64,000 bases of DNA, from assembly GCF_027568575.1 (NCBI RefSeq), contig NZ_JANUVP010000001.1. One strand, written 5' to 3'. This stretch comes from Caldifermentibacillus hisashii. GTDB taxonomy: Bacteria > Bacillota > Bacilli > Bacillales > Caldibacillaceae. Every line of letters starts with the position of its first letter. Positions within the stretch are counted from its first letter, which is position 1. Under the pieces are notes generated by a model. The model was not told the DNA's origin, searched no databases, and saw only the letters and a program-made list of their open reading frames with translations. The position numbers and the translations under genes were made by a program. Below are positions 34,367-43,748 of the stretch, piece by piece.

Positions 34367-35648
34367 AACTTGCTTTTTCTTCATTCTCATATATATTTAT
34401 GCCGGCTTCATTTAACATCCACTCAATATGAACGCCGTAGCCGCTTGTCGGATCATTGACAAAAACATGGGTTACCGCCCCGATCAATTTACCGTCCTGA
34501 ATGATTGGACTACCACTCATTCCTTGGACAATTCCCCCCGTTTTTTCCAATAGCTTCGGATCCGTTATTTTTAATACCATTCCTTTTGTGGCCGGAAATT
34601 TTTGTGGAATGGAACTGATGATTTCAATATCAAACAATTCCACTTTGTCATTATCAACAACAGTCAATATTTTTGCCGGTCCTTTTTTTACTTCATGGGA
34701 TAATGCAATTGGAATCGGCTCATTCATAACCGGATTCGATAAAGTTTTATGGATTGTTCCATATATGCCAAACTGATTATTTTTTTCGATATTCCCAATC
34801 GTATTCCTTTGATTTAAAAATTTGGCCAATTTTTCCCCCGGTACACCATTCGCACCTTTTTGAATGGAGGTTACGGTTGAAGGAACAATATATCCATCTT
34901 TTACAACGATCGGTAATTTTGTATCCATATCTGATATGACATGTCCCAGCGCCCCATATTTTTTCGACTTTGGATCATAAAATGTTAATGTTCCAATTCC
35001 GGCGGCTGAGTCACGAATATAGAGACCTAATTTGTAATTACTATCCCCTTTTTCTTGCTGTGGTGTTAATTGGGTTTCGAATTCTTTATCTTCTCTTTGA
35101 ATGCCTAGTTGCAAAGGTTCCCCTTTTTCCCCCGCTTCTTGTACGAAGGAACCCACTTCATTGATGGATTCAATGGTTTTTCCGTTAATTTTTGTAATTA
35201 AGTCACCGATTTTAATCCCTGCTTCTTCACCAGGGGAAACCTTACCTGCATCGGTCTCTACTTGATGATAACCGACGACCAAAACCCCTTTTGAATTTAT
35301 TTTTACACCAATGGATTGTCCGCCGGGGATGACCTTAAAATCCTTCAACACGTTTACATGTACTTTTTTGATTGGTAAACCTGCTATATGGTAAACGACT
35401 TCACTTTCACCTTTTTGTTTTGCTTGAAGCTGTATTTCATTTTCCTTTTGAAGTTGTAGATGATCCCGGTCACCATTCGCCTCTACAAAAGTTGCAGTGG
35501 GTAAAGTGAAAGTCTGCCCTTCAAAAAACGTGATCTCATTCGGTATTTTCAGTATTCTTCCGACTGGTGAAAAAAAAGTAAGTAAAACGAAAGAAACAAG
35601 GAGAATATACCCAAATCTTTTTCTAATTTTGTCTCTGTCCATTTCCAT
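34365..35648 (-). CDS. spoIVB: SpoIVB serine peptidase
   Basis: SpoIVB is secreted from the forespore and triggers pro-sigma-K processing. The 427-aa protein has an N-terminal membrane anchor (FGYILLVSFVLLTFFSPV), a PDZ domain (about 115-200, with GQSIGVKINSKGVLVVGY and AGIKIGDLITKING), and an S55 protease domain with the catalytic serine in GMSGSPIIQDGKLIGAVTH-like sequence. The start ATG 35648 (MEMDRDK) has GAGGAG five bases upstream; the open frame extends 20 codons further. Length equals the B. subtilis protein. Confidence 0.97.
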   Translation of the reverse strand: MEMDRDKIRKRFGYILLVSFVLLTFFSPVGRILKIPNEITFFEGQTFTLPTATFVEANGDRDHLQLQKENEIQLQAKQKGESEVVYHIAGLPIKKVHVNVLKDFKVIPGGQSIGVKINSKGVLVVGYHQVETDAGKVSPGEEAGIKIGDLITKINGKTIESINEVGSFVQEAGEKGEPLQLGIQREDKEFETQLTPQQEKGDSNYKLGLYIRDSAAGIGTLTFYDPKSKKYGALGHVISDMDTKLPIVVKDGYIVPSTVTSIQKGANGVPGEKLAKFLNQRNTIGNIEKNNQFGIYGTIHKTLSNPVMNEPIPIALSHEVKKGPAKILTVVDNDKVELFDIEIISSIPQKFPATKGMVLKITDPKLLEKTGGIVQGMSGSPIIQDGKLIGAVTHVFVNDPTSGYGVHIEWMLNEAGINIYENEEKAS

Positions 35649-35801
35649 CCACTCTCCTCGCTTCATGTCCACACAAAGGTTACATTTATAATCTTGCCGA
35701 TAAAGCAAGCAATTATAATGACAGAAATAAAAAAAATACTGTAGAGAATGGATATTTTTGGACGAACTCTTATTTATACTTTTAAAAATGAACTTATCAA
35801 T

Positions 35802-37493
35802 TTAACTGAGCGTATTTTTTAATTCCGCAGCACTTTGTAACATCTCTTTCGCATGTTGTTCGGTTGCTGTCGTAATTTGTGCACCCGAAATCATCCGGGC
35901 CAGTTCACCGATCCGTCCCTCTTCAGTTAACTTGGACAGGATGGTTTTTGTCCGATTGCCCTTTACTTCTTTTTTAATTAAGATATGATGATCGGACATC
36001 GCCGCAACTTGCGGTAAATGGGTAATGGATAGCACTTGAGAACCAACTGATATTTGGTAAATCTTTTCGCCGATTGCTTGGGCAACACGACCGCTTACAC
36101 CTGTATCCACTTCATCAAAAATGATCGAAGTAATTCCTTGATGTGAAGAAAAGATGGTTTTTAATGCCAGCATGATTCGGGACAATTCACCACCCGAAGC
36201 AATTTTTGTCAACGGTTTCGGCGGTTCACCCGGGTTTGTACTCATATAAAATTCAACCTGGTCCATTCCGTTCGGATAAAACTTTTGGGACTGTTCTAAG
36301 AAGTATACATGAAAAACCGTTTTTTCCATATAAAGACTTTTTAATTGTTGATGAATAGCATGGGCAAGTTTTTTGGCAGTTTTTTTCCGTAAATCCGTTA
36401 AATTTTTTCCTTCTACTGCTAAATCTTTTTCCACAGACTTTAGTTTTTTATTCAACGATTCAATATGATTTTCTTTATTGGAAATCATTTCAATTTCTTC
36501 TTCAATTTTTGAAGCATATTCAAGAATCATTTCAATTGTTTGACCGTATTTTCTCTTCAATTGGTTAATTTCATTTAAACGAGTCTCTATTTCATTCAAC
36601 CGGTTTGGATCAAATTCCATTTCATCTAATTGTGATCGGAGTGAATGAACCACATCCTCTAACTGATAAAAACTGTTGGATATAATTTGTCGAGTATCAT
36701 TGTAGGCTTCATCAATGCCGGCTGCTTCTTCAATATTGGAAAGAGCTAAACTGACCCAATCCAAACCTTTTTGCTCACCTTGTAAAGCTTCATATGCGGT
36801 AAGAATGGAATGATAAAGTTTTTCAAAATTATTCAGTTTCCTTTTTTCCGTTAATAATTCTTCATCTTCGCCAATGGTAAGTTCAGCATTGGTAATTTCC
36901 TCGAGCTGAAATGTTAATAAATCTAATCGTTGGGCCATCAGTTGTTCATTTTGGGTAAGGGCAGCAATATCCTTTTTGATTTTTTCATATTCGCGATAAA
37001 GCGTTTGATATTCAGTTAATGCTTTTTGAACAGCTTGTCCACCAAATTGATCAAGTAAAGTCAGATGGTTTTTTTCATCCATAAGTTCTTGATTTTCATG
37101 TTGTCCGTGAATGTCAACTAATGTGCGGCCGATTTCCCGGAGTGTTGCAATGGTAACTAGTTTTCCGTTTATTCGACAAACACTTTTACCGGAAGCGTAC
37201 ATGTCCCTTTTGAGAACAATCATACCATCTTCCATTTCGATTCCAAAAACGGCTAATTTTTCAATGGAAGGATGATCATCTTCAACTAAAAATAACCCTT
37301 CTATCTCCGCTTTTTCTTCCCCGTGCCGAACAAAATCAGACGAGCCTCTCCCACCGATCAAAAGATGAATTGCATCGATAATGATTGATTTTCCTGCACC
37401 GGTTTCTCCGGTTAATACAGTGAAACCTTTTTGAAATGAAATTGAAATTGATTCAATGATCGCAAAGTTTTTTATCGCAAGTTCTGCCAACAA
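35802..37493 (-). CDS. recN: DNA repair protein RecN
   Basis: An SMC-like ATPase of 563 residues acting early in double-strand break repair. Walker A GETGAGKSIIIDAI, an ABC-type signature in KIASGGELSRIMLALK, and Walker B SIIFDEVDTGVSG are visible, with a long coiled coil from about 150 to 370. It lies 53 bases after ahrC, the conserved Bacillus order. Confidence 0.98.
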   Translation of the reverse strand: MLAELAIKNFAIIESISISFQKGFTVLTGETGAGKSIIIDAIHLLIGGRGSSDFVRHGEEKAEIEGLFLVEDDHPSIEKLAVFGIEMEDGMIVLKRDMYASGKSVCRINGKLVTIATLREIGRTLVDIHGQHENQELMDEKNHLTLLDQFGGQAVQKALTEYQTLYREYEKIKKDIAALTQNEQLMAQRLDLLTFQLEEITNAELTIGEDEELLTEKRKLNNFEKLYHSILTAYEALQGEQKGLDWVSLALSNIEEAAGIDEAYNDTRQIISNSFYQLEDVVHSLRSQLDEMEFDPNRLNEIETRLNEINQLKRKYGQTIEMILEYASKIEEEIEMISNKENHIESLNKKLKSVEKDLAVEGKNLTDLRKKTAKKLAHAIHQQLKSLYMEKTVFHVYFLEQSQKFYPNGMDQVEFYMSTNPGEPPKPLTKIASGGELSRIMLALKTIFSSHQGITSIIFDEVDTGVSGRVAQAIGEKIYQISVGSQVLSITHLPQVAAMSDHHILIKKEVKGNRTKTILSKLTEEGRIGELARMISGAQITTATEQHAKEMLQSAAELKNTLS

Positions 37494-37546
37494 GTTTTTC
37501 CCTCTCCTTTATTGACTACATTTTTTGAAGTTGGATGTATTGGCCG

Positions 37547-38002
37547 TTAAGCAAGCATATTGATTAATCTATCTTTAATTCGTTCCCCGTCTTCCGGTGT
37601 AGCAACAATAATCAAACAAGTATCATCTCCGCAAACAGTTCCTAAAATTTCATCCCAATCAAGTTGGTCAATCAAATTCCCTACCGCATTCGCATTACCC
37701 GGTATCGTTTTTAAAATGATAAAATGATCGACCATATTTATTTTTACAAAGGCATCGACTAAAAGTTTTTGCAATTTTTCCATTGGGTTATATCTTTGAT
37801 CCGATGGGAGACTATACTTATAAAGTCCGTTTTTTGATGGTATTTTCACGAGATGAAGCTCTTTGATGTCACGGGAGATTGTGGCTTGCGTTACATTAAA
37901 GCCGGCGTTTTTTAATTGTTCAACAAGTTCATCCTGTGTTTCAATATCATATTTGGCTATGATTTCCCGTATTTTTAAATGACGTTGCAGTTTACTCATC
38001 AT
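37547..38002 (-). CDS. ahrC: Arginine repressor AhrC/ArgR
   Basis: A 151-aa hexameric repressor/activator of arginine genes. N-terminal winged helix: QRHLKIREIIAKYDIETQDELVEQL and VTQATISRDIKELHLVK. The C-terminal arginine-binding domain has GNANAVGNLID and GTVCGDDTCLIIVATPED (with the GTxxGDDT motif). Start may be 38002 or the adjacent ATG at 37999; GCGGGTGAA precedes both. A 13-bp palindrome lies just upstream. Confidence 0.97.
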   Translation of the reverse strand: MMSKLQRHLKIREIIAKYDIETQDELVEQLKNAGFNVTQATISRDIKELHLVKIPSKNGLYKYSLPSDQRYNPMEKLQKLLVDAFVKINMVDHFIILKTIPGNANAVGNLIDQLDWDEILGTVCGDDTCLIIVATPEDGERIKDRLINMLA

Positions 38003-38299
38003 TTCACCCGCTTAAATAATCATTATTTTATTTTCTATATCTATTTTACATAAAAATTTTGTCGGTGGAAAAATATGAAGATGAAAATTAACTGTTTCTC
38101 TATGATGTTCGCGTTATTAGCGATCCGGTAGAGCTCATCTTATTTGTTGTTGCCTTTCATTTCCCCTTACCCTGCCCCCTGCTTATCCTTATTATAAGGG
38201 AAACAAAGACATTTAAAAATGGTCTTTTTGTAAGTGCAATAGGAAATAATCATGGCCGCCGTATTTATACAGGGATTTTTGAATTTAAAAAAAGAGAGG
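38003..38299. other. Intergenic region tlyA-ahrC
   Basis: 297 bases that separate ahrC from tlyA, which are adjacent in one cluster. It carries the tlyA terminator at the left... on the minus strand end (38288-38299) and a possible ARG-box-like palindrome (38015-38027) before ahrC. I see no small gene. Confidence 0.45.
38015..38027 (-). promoter_or_regulatory. ARG-box-like palindrome before ahrC
   Basis: AATAATGATTATT (minus strand) is a perfect inverted repeat with a 1-base centre, 13 bases before the ahrC start. It partly resembles ArgR half-sites (TGAAT..ATTCA), but the match is incomplete and the region is AT-rich. Confidence 0.25.
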
Positions 38300-38315
38300 T
38301 TATTCCTCTCTTTTT
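38288..38315 (-). terminator. Terminator overlapping the tlyA stop codon
   Basis: AAAAGAGAGG and CCTCTCTTTT pair in a perfect stem; the tlyA stop codon (38300-38302) is in the small loop. On the minus strand TTTTTTTAAA follows. The hairpin therefore consists partly of coding sequence. Confidence 0.85.
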
Positions 38316-39148
38316 CCATGTTTCAATTGATTGTGGGCGTCAATGACAAGCTCGGCTATTGGTGTCTGAAACTGATTCTTTCCTTTTACTCCCTCATTGT
38401 AACCCGGCCATTTTAAATGGAGTAAAAATTCGATATTCCCATCTCCGCCGGTAATTGGCGAATAATCGATATTCAGGCAATCAAATCCTTCATTTAAGGA
38501 AAATTGAAGAATATCCTCTATAACCATCTCATGTACTTTCCGATCCCTGACAATACCTTTTTTACCAACCAGTTCTTTGCCCGCTTCAAATTGAGGTTTA
38601 ATCAGTGCCACAATGTCACTGTCCGGAACTAATATCTTTTTTAGCGGTGGCAAAATACGTTTTAAGGAGATAAAGGAAACATCAATACAAGCAAATTCAG
38701 GCATTTCCCTTGATAAATCTTCAGGTTTTAAATAACGGAAATTTGTTCGTTCCATGACGATAACCCGTTCATCTTGACGCAGTTTCCATGCCAGCTGATT
38801 ATAGCCGACATCAACAGCATAACAATATTTTGCCCCGTTTTGGAGTGCACAATCGGTAAACCCACCGGTTGAAGCTCCGATATCGATGATAATTTTACCT
38901 TTAACGGTCAGATCAAATACCTTTAATGCTTTTTCGAGCTTATACCCGCCTCTTGAAACATATGGCATTTGTTTTCCTTTAATTGATATGTCAATATCTT
39001 TTGGCACCTTGACTCCGGGCTTATCCAATCTTTGTTCATTGGAATACACGATACCTGCCATAATTGCCCTTTTTGCTTTTTCTCTTGTTTCAAAAAAGCC
39101 ACGTTCATTGAGCAAAATATCCAATCTTTCTTTTTCCAAATTCCTCAA
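38300..39148 (-). CDS. tlyA: TlyA-family rRNA 2'-O-methyltransferase (YqxC)
   Basis: A 282-aa protein with an N-terminal S4 RNA-binding domain (ERLDILLNERGFFETREKAKRAIMAG) and an FtsJ-like methyltransferase domain (IIDIGASTGGFTDCALQNGA SAM motif, followed by ACIDVSFISLKRILP and LIKPQFEAG). TlyA proteins make 2'-O-methylcytidine in rRNA. The frame overlaps the end of dxs by 44 bases; TTG starts at 39148 and 39139 are both possible, neither with an ideal RBS, so coupling to dxs is likely. Confidence 0.92.
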   Translation of the reverse strand: MRNLEKERLDILLNERGFFETREKAKRAIMAGIVYSNEQRLDKPGVKVPKDIDISIKGKQMPYVSRGGYKLEKALKVFDLTVKGKIIIDIGASTGGFTDCALQNGAKYCYAVDVGYNQLAWKLRQDERVIVMERTNFRYLKPEDLSREMPEFACIDVSFISLKRILPPLKKILVPDSDIVALIKPQFEAGKELVGKKGIVRDRKVHEMVIEDILQFSLNEGFDCLNIDYSPITGGDGNIEFLLHLKWPGYNEGVKGKNQFQTPIAELVIDAHNQLKHGKREE

Positions 39149-41033
39149 GCCCTTTTTTCTGTTTTTGCAACATCGTTCTTATAGTTTGAACAATATGATC
39201 GGAAGTTAATCCGATTTCATTCAACAGTTCATGGACTTCCCCGTGATCAATAAACTGATCCGGGATGCCCAGCCTCATGATTTGATTCGAATAGCCGTTA
39301 TCATGGGCAAATTCCAAGACTGAACTGCCGAAACCACCTTGTAATACGCCTTCTTCAACAGTAAGAACAGGTAGTCCTTTTTCAAAAATGCGATTTAACA
39401 ATTTTTCATCCAGCGGCTTGATAAAACGGGCATTGACGACCATTGCTTGAATTCCGGTTTTTTCTAATTTTTTCCTTGCTTCCAGCGCCATCGGGATTGT
39501 TGTCCCAAACGTTAAAATTGCGGCATCCTTACCATCTTTTAAAACTTCCCATGAACCGATCGGAATCTCTTTTAGTTCATCGTCAAGAGTAACCCCGTAA
39601 CCATTGCCTCTCGGGAACCGCATGGCAATAGGTCCGTCATCATATTTAACAGCCGTATACACCATATGTCTACCCTCATTTTCATCTTTAGGCATCATCA
39701 ATACCATGTTTGGAACACTTCTTAAAAAGGCAATATCGAACACACCTTGATGGGTATCGCCGTCCGCACCAACGAGTCCTGCCCGATCGATGCCAAAAAA
39801 TACATTTAAATTTTGCCGACAGATATCATGGACAATTTGGTCATAAGCCCGTTGCAGAAAAGTCGAATAGATCGTTAAATAAGGTTTCATATTTTGTGTT
39901 GCCAGTCCGGCAGCCAATGTTGTGGCATGTTGCTCGGCAATCCCGACATCAATCACCCGATCCGGAAATTCAGCTTGAAACCCTTCTAATTTTGATCCAA
40001 CTGTCATTGCCGGTGTAATCGCAACAATCCTTTTATCATCTCTGGCCAATTCACGAACGGTTTCACTGACAACTTTACTCCAAGCAGGTGGACTATTAAC
40101 CGGTTTTATAAAATCGCCAGTTTCAATTTTATATGGACCGGTCCCATGCCAAGTTCCCACTTTATCATTTTCGGCCGGATAATATCCTTTTCCTTTTTTT
40201 GTGACAACATGAAGCAATACCGGACCATTCGTTTTTTTCGCATAGGTCAGGTTTTCGAACAAATCTTCAAAATTATGTCCGTCAATTGGTCCCAGATAGG
40301 TAAAACCTAGCTCTTCAAAGAACATCCCGGGCACAAATAAATATTTGAAGCTATCTTTTAGACGTTCTGCTTTAGATGCCACTAATCCGCCAACTGCCGG
40401 GATTCTTTTCAAGAAAGCTTCGACTTCATCTTTCGCCCAATTGTATTTCCCTGCCGTTCGGAGTCTTCCAAGCATATTGTGCACGGCCCCGACATTTGGC
40501 GCAATGGACATTTCATTATCATTTAAGATAACAATGATATTCTTCTTTTCATGTCCGATATGATTTAATGCTTCCAGTGCCATACCACCGGTTAATGCTC
40601 CATCACCAATTACCGGTACGATAAAATGCTTTTCACCTTTAAGATCACGGGCAATTGCCATTCCCATTGCGGCAGAAAGACTCGTTGAACTATGACCCGT
40701 TTCCCAGATGTCATGTTCACTTTCATTTCGTTTTGGAAAACCACTTAAGCCCTTATATTTCCTTAATGTGCCAAAATCTTTCGCCCTGCCTGTTAGAATT
40801 TTATGGACATAACTTTGATGACCAACATCCCAAATAATTTTATCACGCGGACTTTCGAAAACTTTATGCAAAGCAATCGTTAACTCAACAACACCTAAGT
40901 TGGGGCCAATGTGACCACCGGTTTTAGACAAGTTTTCAATTAAAAATTTACGAATTTCTTCACTTAATTGTTTCAACTCAGCAATAGACATGTCACGGAG
41001 AAAAGAAGGACTCGTTATGGATTTTAGATCCAT
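39105..41033 (-). CDS. dxs: 1-deoxy-D-xylulose-5-phosphate synthase
   Basis: Dxs makes DXP from pyruvate and glyceraldehyde-3-phosphate, the first step of the MEP isoprenoid pathway. In the 642-aa protein the ThDP motif GDGALTGGMALEALNHIG..LNDNEMSI, the catalytic-His region WDVGHQSYVHK, and transketolase-like DRAGLVGADGDTHQG are seen. It starts at ATG 41033, after a good extended -10 promoter, and is followed by tlyA. Confidence 0.98.
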   Translation of the reverse strand: MDLKSITSPSFLRDMSIAELKQLSEEIRKFLIENLSKTGGHIGPNLGVVELTIALHKVFESPRDKIIWDVGHQSYVHKILTGRAKDFGTLRKYKGLSGFPKRNESEHDIWETGHSSTSLSAAMGMAIARDLKGEKHFIVPVIGDGALTGGMALEALNHIGHEKKNIIVILNDNEMSIAPNVGAVHNMLGRLRTAGKYNWAKDEVEAFLKRIPAVGGLVASKAERLKDSFKYLFVPGMFFEELGFTYLGPIDGHNFEDLFENLTYAKKTNGPVLLHVVTKKGKGYYPAENDKVGTWHGTGPYKIETGDFIKPVNSPPAWSKVVSETVRELARDDKRIVAITPAMTVGSKLEGFQAEFPDRVIDVGIAEQHATTLAAGLATQNMKPYLTIYSTFLQRAYDQIVHDICRQNLNVFFGIDRAGLVGADGDTHQGVFDIAFLRSVPNMVLMMPKDENEGRHMVYTAVKYDDGPIAMRFPRGNGYGVTLDDELKEIPIGSWEVLKDGKDAAILTFGTTIPMALEARKKLEKTGIQAMVVNARFIKPLDEKLLNRIFEKGLPVLTVEEGVLQGGFGSSVLEFAHDNGYSNQIMRLGIPDQFIDHGEVHELLNEIGLTSDHIVQTIRTMLQKQKKGLEEFGKRKIGYFAQ

Positions 41034-41091
41034 ATTGGATCACTCACTTTCATTTCAAATTCCGGAAAAAAGTTTTAATGCTATTCTCTAT

Positions 41092-41119
41092 ATTATAACA
41101 GTATCCATTCATTCTACAA
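41092..41119 (-). promoter_or_regulatory. Promoter before dxs
   Basis: TTGTAG (41119-41114), 16-base spacer, and a perfect TATAAT (41097-41092) with an extended TGT element, all on the minus strand, 59 bases before the dxs start. Confidence 0.65.
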
Positions 41120-41148
41120 GAAGTTAACTTTTGTTTTGGACAAAAGCG

Positions 41149-42030
41149 TTAGCGATCTCGTTTGGCGATCAATTCCGTAATAAAGGAAAGTTGTCCGGTA
41201 TCAATCGGCAAGGATTCAAGGATTCCTTCCGCTTTAGCAATATGTTCTTTTAATTTATTTTTTGCACCATTAAGAGTAAGGATCTTCGGATACGTACTTT
41301 TCTGCTTTTCTCGGTCACTTCCAACGTCTTTTCCGATCTGTTCGATTGTTCCTTCAACATCTAATATATCGTCGCGAATTTGAAAGGCGAGTCCAATATG
41401 ATAGCCGAATTGCTCCAATAAATCGATTGTGGCTTTATCAGCGTCTGCTAAAATGGCACCGACTTTGACACAAAAAGTAAGTAATTTTCCGGTTTTATGG
41501 GTATGAATATATTCCAGTTCAGTCAATTGTAAATTTTGATTTTCCCCTTCCATATCTGCTATCTGACCCGCTACCATTCCTTCCGGGCCACTCGCTTTTG
41601 CCAATTCGTTAATAATTGCCAATCTCTTTTCTGCAGAAAGCTGTTTTATTTCTGAAATAATTTGGAAACTATAGGTCAATAAACCATCTCCCGCCAAAAT
41701 TGCTGTTGCCTCGCCATACATTTTATGATTTGTCGGTTTGCCTCTGCGAAAATCATCATTATCCATCGCAGGGAGATCATCATGAATAAGTGAGTACGTA
41801 TGAACCATCTCAACGGCACAGGCAACAGGCAAGCCGATTGCTACATCTTTTTTGAAAGCAGCAAGCGTTGAAAAAATTAGCATTGGACGGATTCTTTTTC
41901 CTCCTGCTTGTAATGAATAATCCATAGCATTTTTTAAAGTTTCTGGTGTTTTTAAGCGTTGAATCATTATTTTTAGCTCTTTATTGACCGTTTCCAAATA
42001 GTTTGCCAAGTGATCAGGATATTTTTGCAA
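41149..42030 (-). CDS. ispA: Farnesyl diphosphate synthase
   Basis: A 293-aa trans-prenyltransferase that condenses IPP and DMAPP/GPP to farnesyl diphosphate. The first aspartate-rich motif is in LIHDDLPAMDNDDFRRGK, preceded by GGKRIRPML; the second is QIRDDILDVEG, followed by GKDVGSDREKQKSTYP. It starts at TTG 42030, with its RBS (GAGGTGG) inside the last codons of xseB two bases upstream of the gap. Dxs and IspA together supply isoprenoid precursors. Confidence 0.97.
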   Translation of the reverse strand: MQKYPDHLANYLETVNKELKIMIQRLKTPETLKNAMDYSLQAGGKRIRPMLIFSTLAAFKKDVAIGLPVACAVEMVHTYSLIHDDLPAMDNDDFRRGKPTNHKMYGEATAILAGDGLLTYSFQIISEIKQLSAEKRLAIINELAKASGPEGMVAGQIADMEGENQNLQLTELEYIHTHKTGKLLTFCVKVGAILADADKATIDLLEQFGYHIGLAFQIRDDILDVEGTIEQIGKDVGSDREKQKSTYPKILTLNGAKNKLKEHIAKAEGILESLPIDTGQLSFITELIAKRDR

Positions 42031-42032
42031 CT

Positions 42033-42284
42033 TTAATCCACCTCATTGATTGAGAAATTGTCAATTTCCCCGTTATCCTTTAATATTTCCGTCAATTGTT
42101 CTTCCACGTTTTTTAATTTTTGATGGCAGATTTTTGCTAATTCCATACCTTCTTTATATTTGGCAATAGCCGTTTCTAAAGGGACATCTCCACCTTCTAA
42201 AATATCGACTATCCCTTCTAATTTTTCCATTGCTTCTTCAAATGTTAAATTTTCCTTTTCTGTTTTTCCCGGAATTTCACTCAT
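42033..42284 (-). CDS. xseB: Exodeoxyribonuclease VII small subunit
   Basis: An 83-aa helical protein with the family phrase TFEEAMEKLEGIVDILEGGDVPLETAIAKYKEGMEL-type (split here: TFEEAMEKLEGIVDILE and ALAKYKEG-like AIAKYKEGMEL). It binds XseA to form the single-strand exonuclease. The ATG overlaps the xseA stop by 4 bases. Confidence 0.96.
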   Translation of the reverse strand: MSEIPGKTEKENLTFEEAMEKLEGIVDILEGGDVPLETAIAKYKEGMELAKICHQKLKNVEEQLTEILKDNGEIDNFSINEVD

Positions 42285-43630
42285 CTTGTTTCTTCCTCTC
42301 TTTCAATGATTTTTGCTTTTAACGTTCCATCAGTCAATGTCACTTTGATCGAATCACCGACTTTTACATTATTAATTGATTTAATAATGTGATCTCCACT
42401 ATCATAGGCGATTGAATAGCCCCGTTCCATCACTTTCAAAGGACTAAGAACATTTAATGTTGAAACTTGGTTGAGAAATTCCTTTTCTTTTAATTTAAAA
42501 ATTGCTTCAAACGATCGGCTCATACGCTTTACTTGTTGTCCGAGTTTATTATTGGCAGCATCAAACTGTCCTTGAGGATGGTTTGATTTTAGCCGCTGTT
42601 CAAGATACTTCATTTTTTGATTGGTATCAGTAATTTTCTGTTTTAGCAGCCGATTTGCCTGTTCTACCGTTCTGTCCAGATGTTCCGTTTTTTGCTCGAA
42701 CAATTTTTGTGGGTAGCGAAAGGCATATGATTTTGTTAGTCGGTCGAGACGTTTAGATTCGACATTCGTTCTTTCTTTTATTGCCCGGATTAACCGGATT
42801 TTTCGATTTAATATTCTTTCAATCAAATCATCAATATTCGGCACGGCCAGTTCAGCTGCCCCGGTTGGAGTCGGTGCTCGCAGATCTGCAACAAAATCAG
42901 CGATCGTTGTATCCGTCTCGTGTCCGACAGCAGAAATGACAGGAATCTCGGAAGCGAAAATGGCCCTTGCCACCGCCTCCTCATTAAATGCCCATAATTC
43001 TTCAATTGATCCTCCTCCGCGCCCAACAATAAGGAGATCTGCTTCCTTTCTTGAATTGGCCGTTTCAATGGCGGATACAATCGAGGCTGCAGCGGCATTT
43101 CCTTGTACAAGAGCCGGATAAATGATAATTTTGGCAATCGGATACCTTCTTTTTATCGTTGTAAGAATATCGCGAATGGCGGCACCGGTAGGAGAAGTAA
43201 CGACGCCTACTGTTTTTGGATAAAGAGGGAGCGGTTTTTTTCGGTCTTTATTAAATAAACCTTCTTTGCTCAACTTTTCCTTCAGTTGTTCAAACGCTAA
43301 ATATAAAGCACCAATTCCTTCCGGTTCCATTTCTTTAACATAAATTTGGTATTGTCCGCTCGGTTCATAGACAGTTACTTCACCGTGCAATAACACGGTC
43401 ATGCCGTTTTCAGGTTCGAAGCGTAGTTTCTTAGCTTGGGATGAAAACATAACAGCTAAAATTCTTGCTTTATTATCTTTTAAAGTGAAATACAAATGTC
43501 CGCTCGTATGTTTTTTATAATTGGATATTTCACCTTTGACAAAAACGTCTTGAAGATGGGGATCAAAATCAAATTTTCGTTTAATATATCTCGTTAAGGC
43601 CTGAACAGTTAAATATTGAACTTTTTCCAT
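42281..43630 (-). CDS. xseA: Exodeoxyribonuclease VII large subunit
   Basis: A 449-aa nuclease subunit with an N-terminal OB-fold (VFVKGEISNYKKHTSGHLYFTLKD), the catalytic domain with VVTSPTGAAIRDILTTI, GRGGGSIEELWAFN and SAVGHETDTTIADFVAD, and a coiled-coil C-terminal part. I chose ATG 43630 (MEKVQYLT) behind GAGGGG; the open frame runs 5 codons further. Operon with xseB and ispA. Confidence 0.97.
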   Translation of the reverse strand: MEKVQYLTVQALTRYIKRKFDFDPHLQDVFVKGEISNYKKHTSGHLYFTLKDNKARILAVMFSSQAKKLRFEPENGMTVLLHGEVTVYEPSGQYQIYVKEMEPEGIGALYLAFEQLKEKLSKEGLFNKDRKKPLPLYPKTVGVVTSPTGAAIRDILTTIKRRYPIAKIIIYPALVQGNAAAASIVSAIETANSRKEADLLIVGRGGGSIEELWAFNEEAVARAIFASEIPVISAVGHETDTTIADFVADLRAPTPTGAAELAVPNIDDLIERILNRKIRLIRAIKERTNVESKRLDRLTKSYAFRYPQKLFEQKTEHLDRTVEQANRLLKQKITDTNQKMKYLEQRLKSNHPQGQFDAANNKLGQQVKRMSRSFEAIFKLKEKEFLNQVSTLNVLSPLKVMERGYSIAYDSGDHIIKSINNVKVGDSIKVTLTDGTLKAKIIEREEETR

Positions 43631-43694
43631 ATGTAAACCCCTCAATCACAAAAAAAACCAATGTGAAATCTGAATATCATAATAATAGTTTACT

Positions 43695-43737
43695 AAAAAT
43701 AAGAGAAGCAGTCACCGATTTCTGGCACTGCTTTTCT
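43695..43737 (-). terminator. Terminator of folD
   Basis: AAGCAGT and ACTGCTT pair with an inner CC/GG, followed on the minus strand by TCTCTTATTTTTAG. It stands between folD and xseA. Confidence 0.6.
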
Positions 43738-43748
43738 ATTTCTTATTT

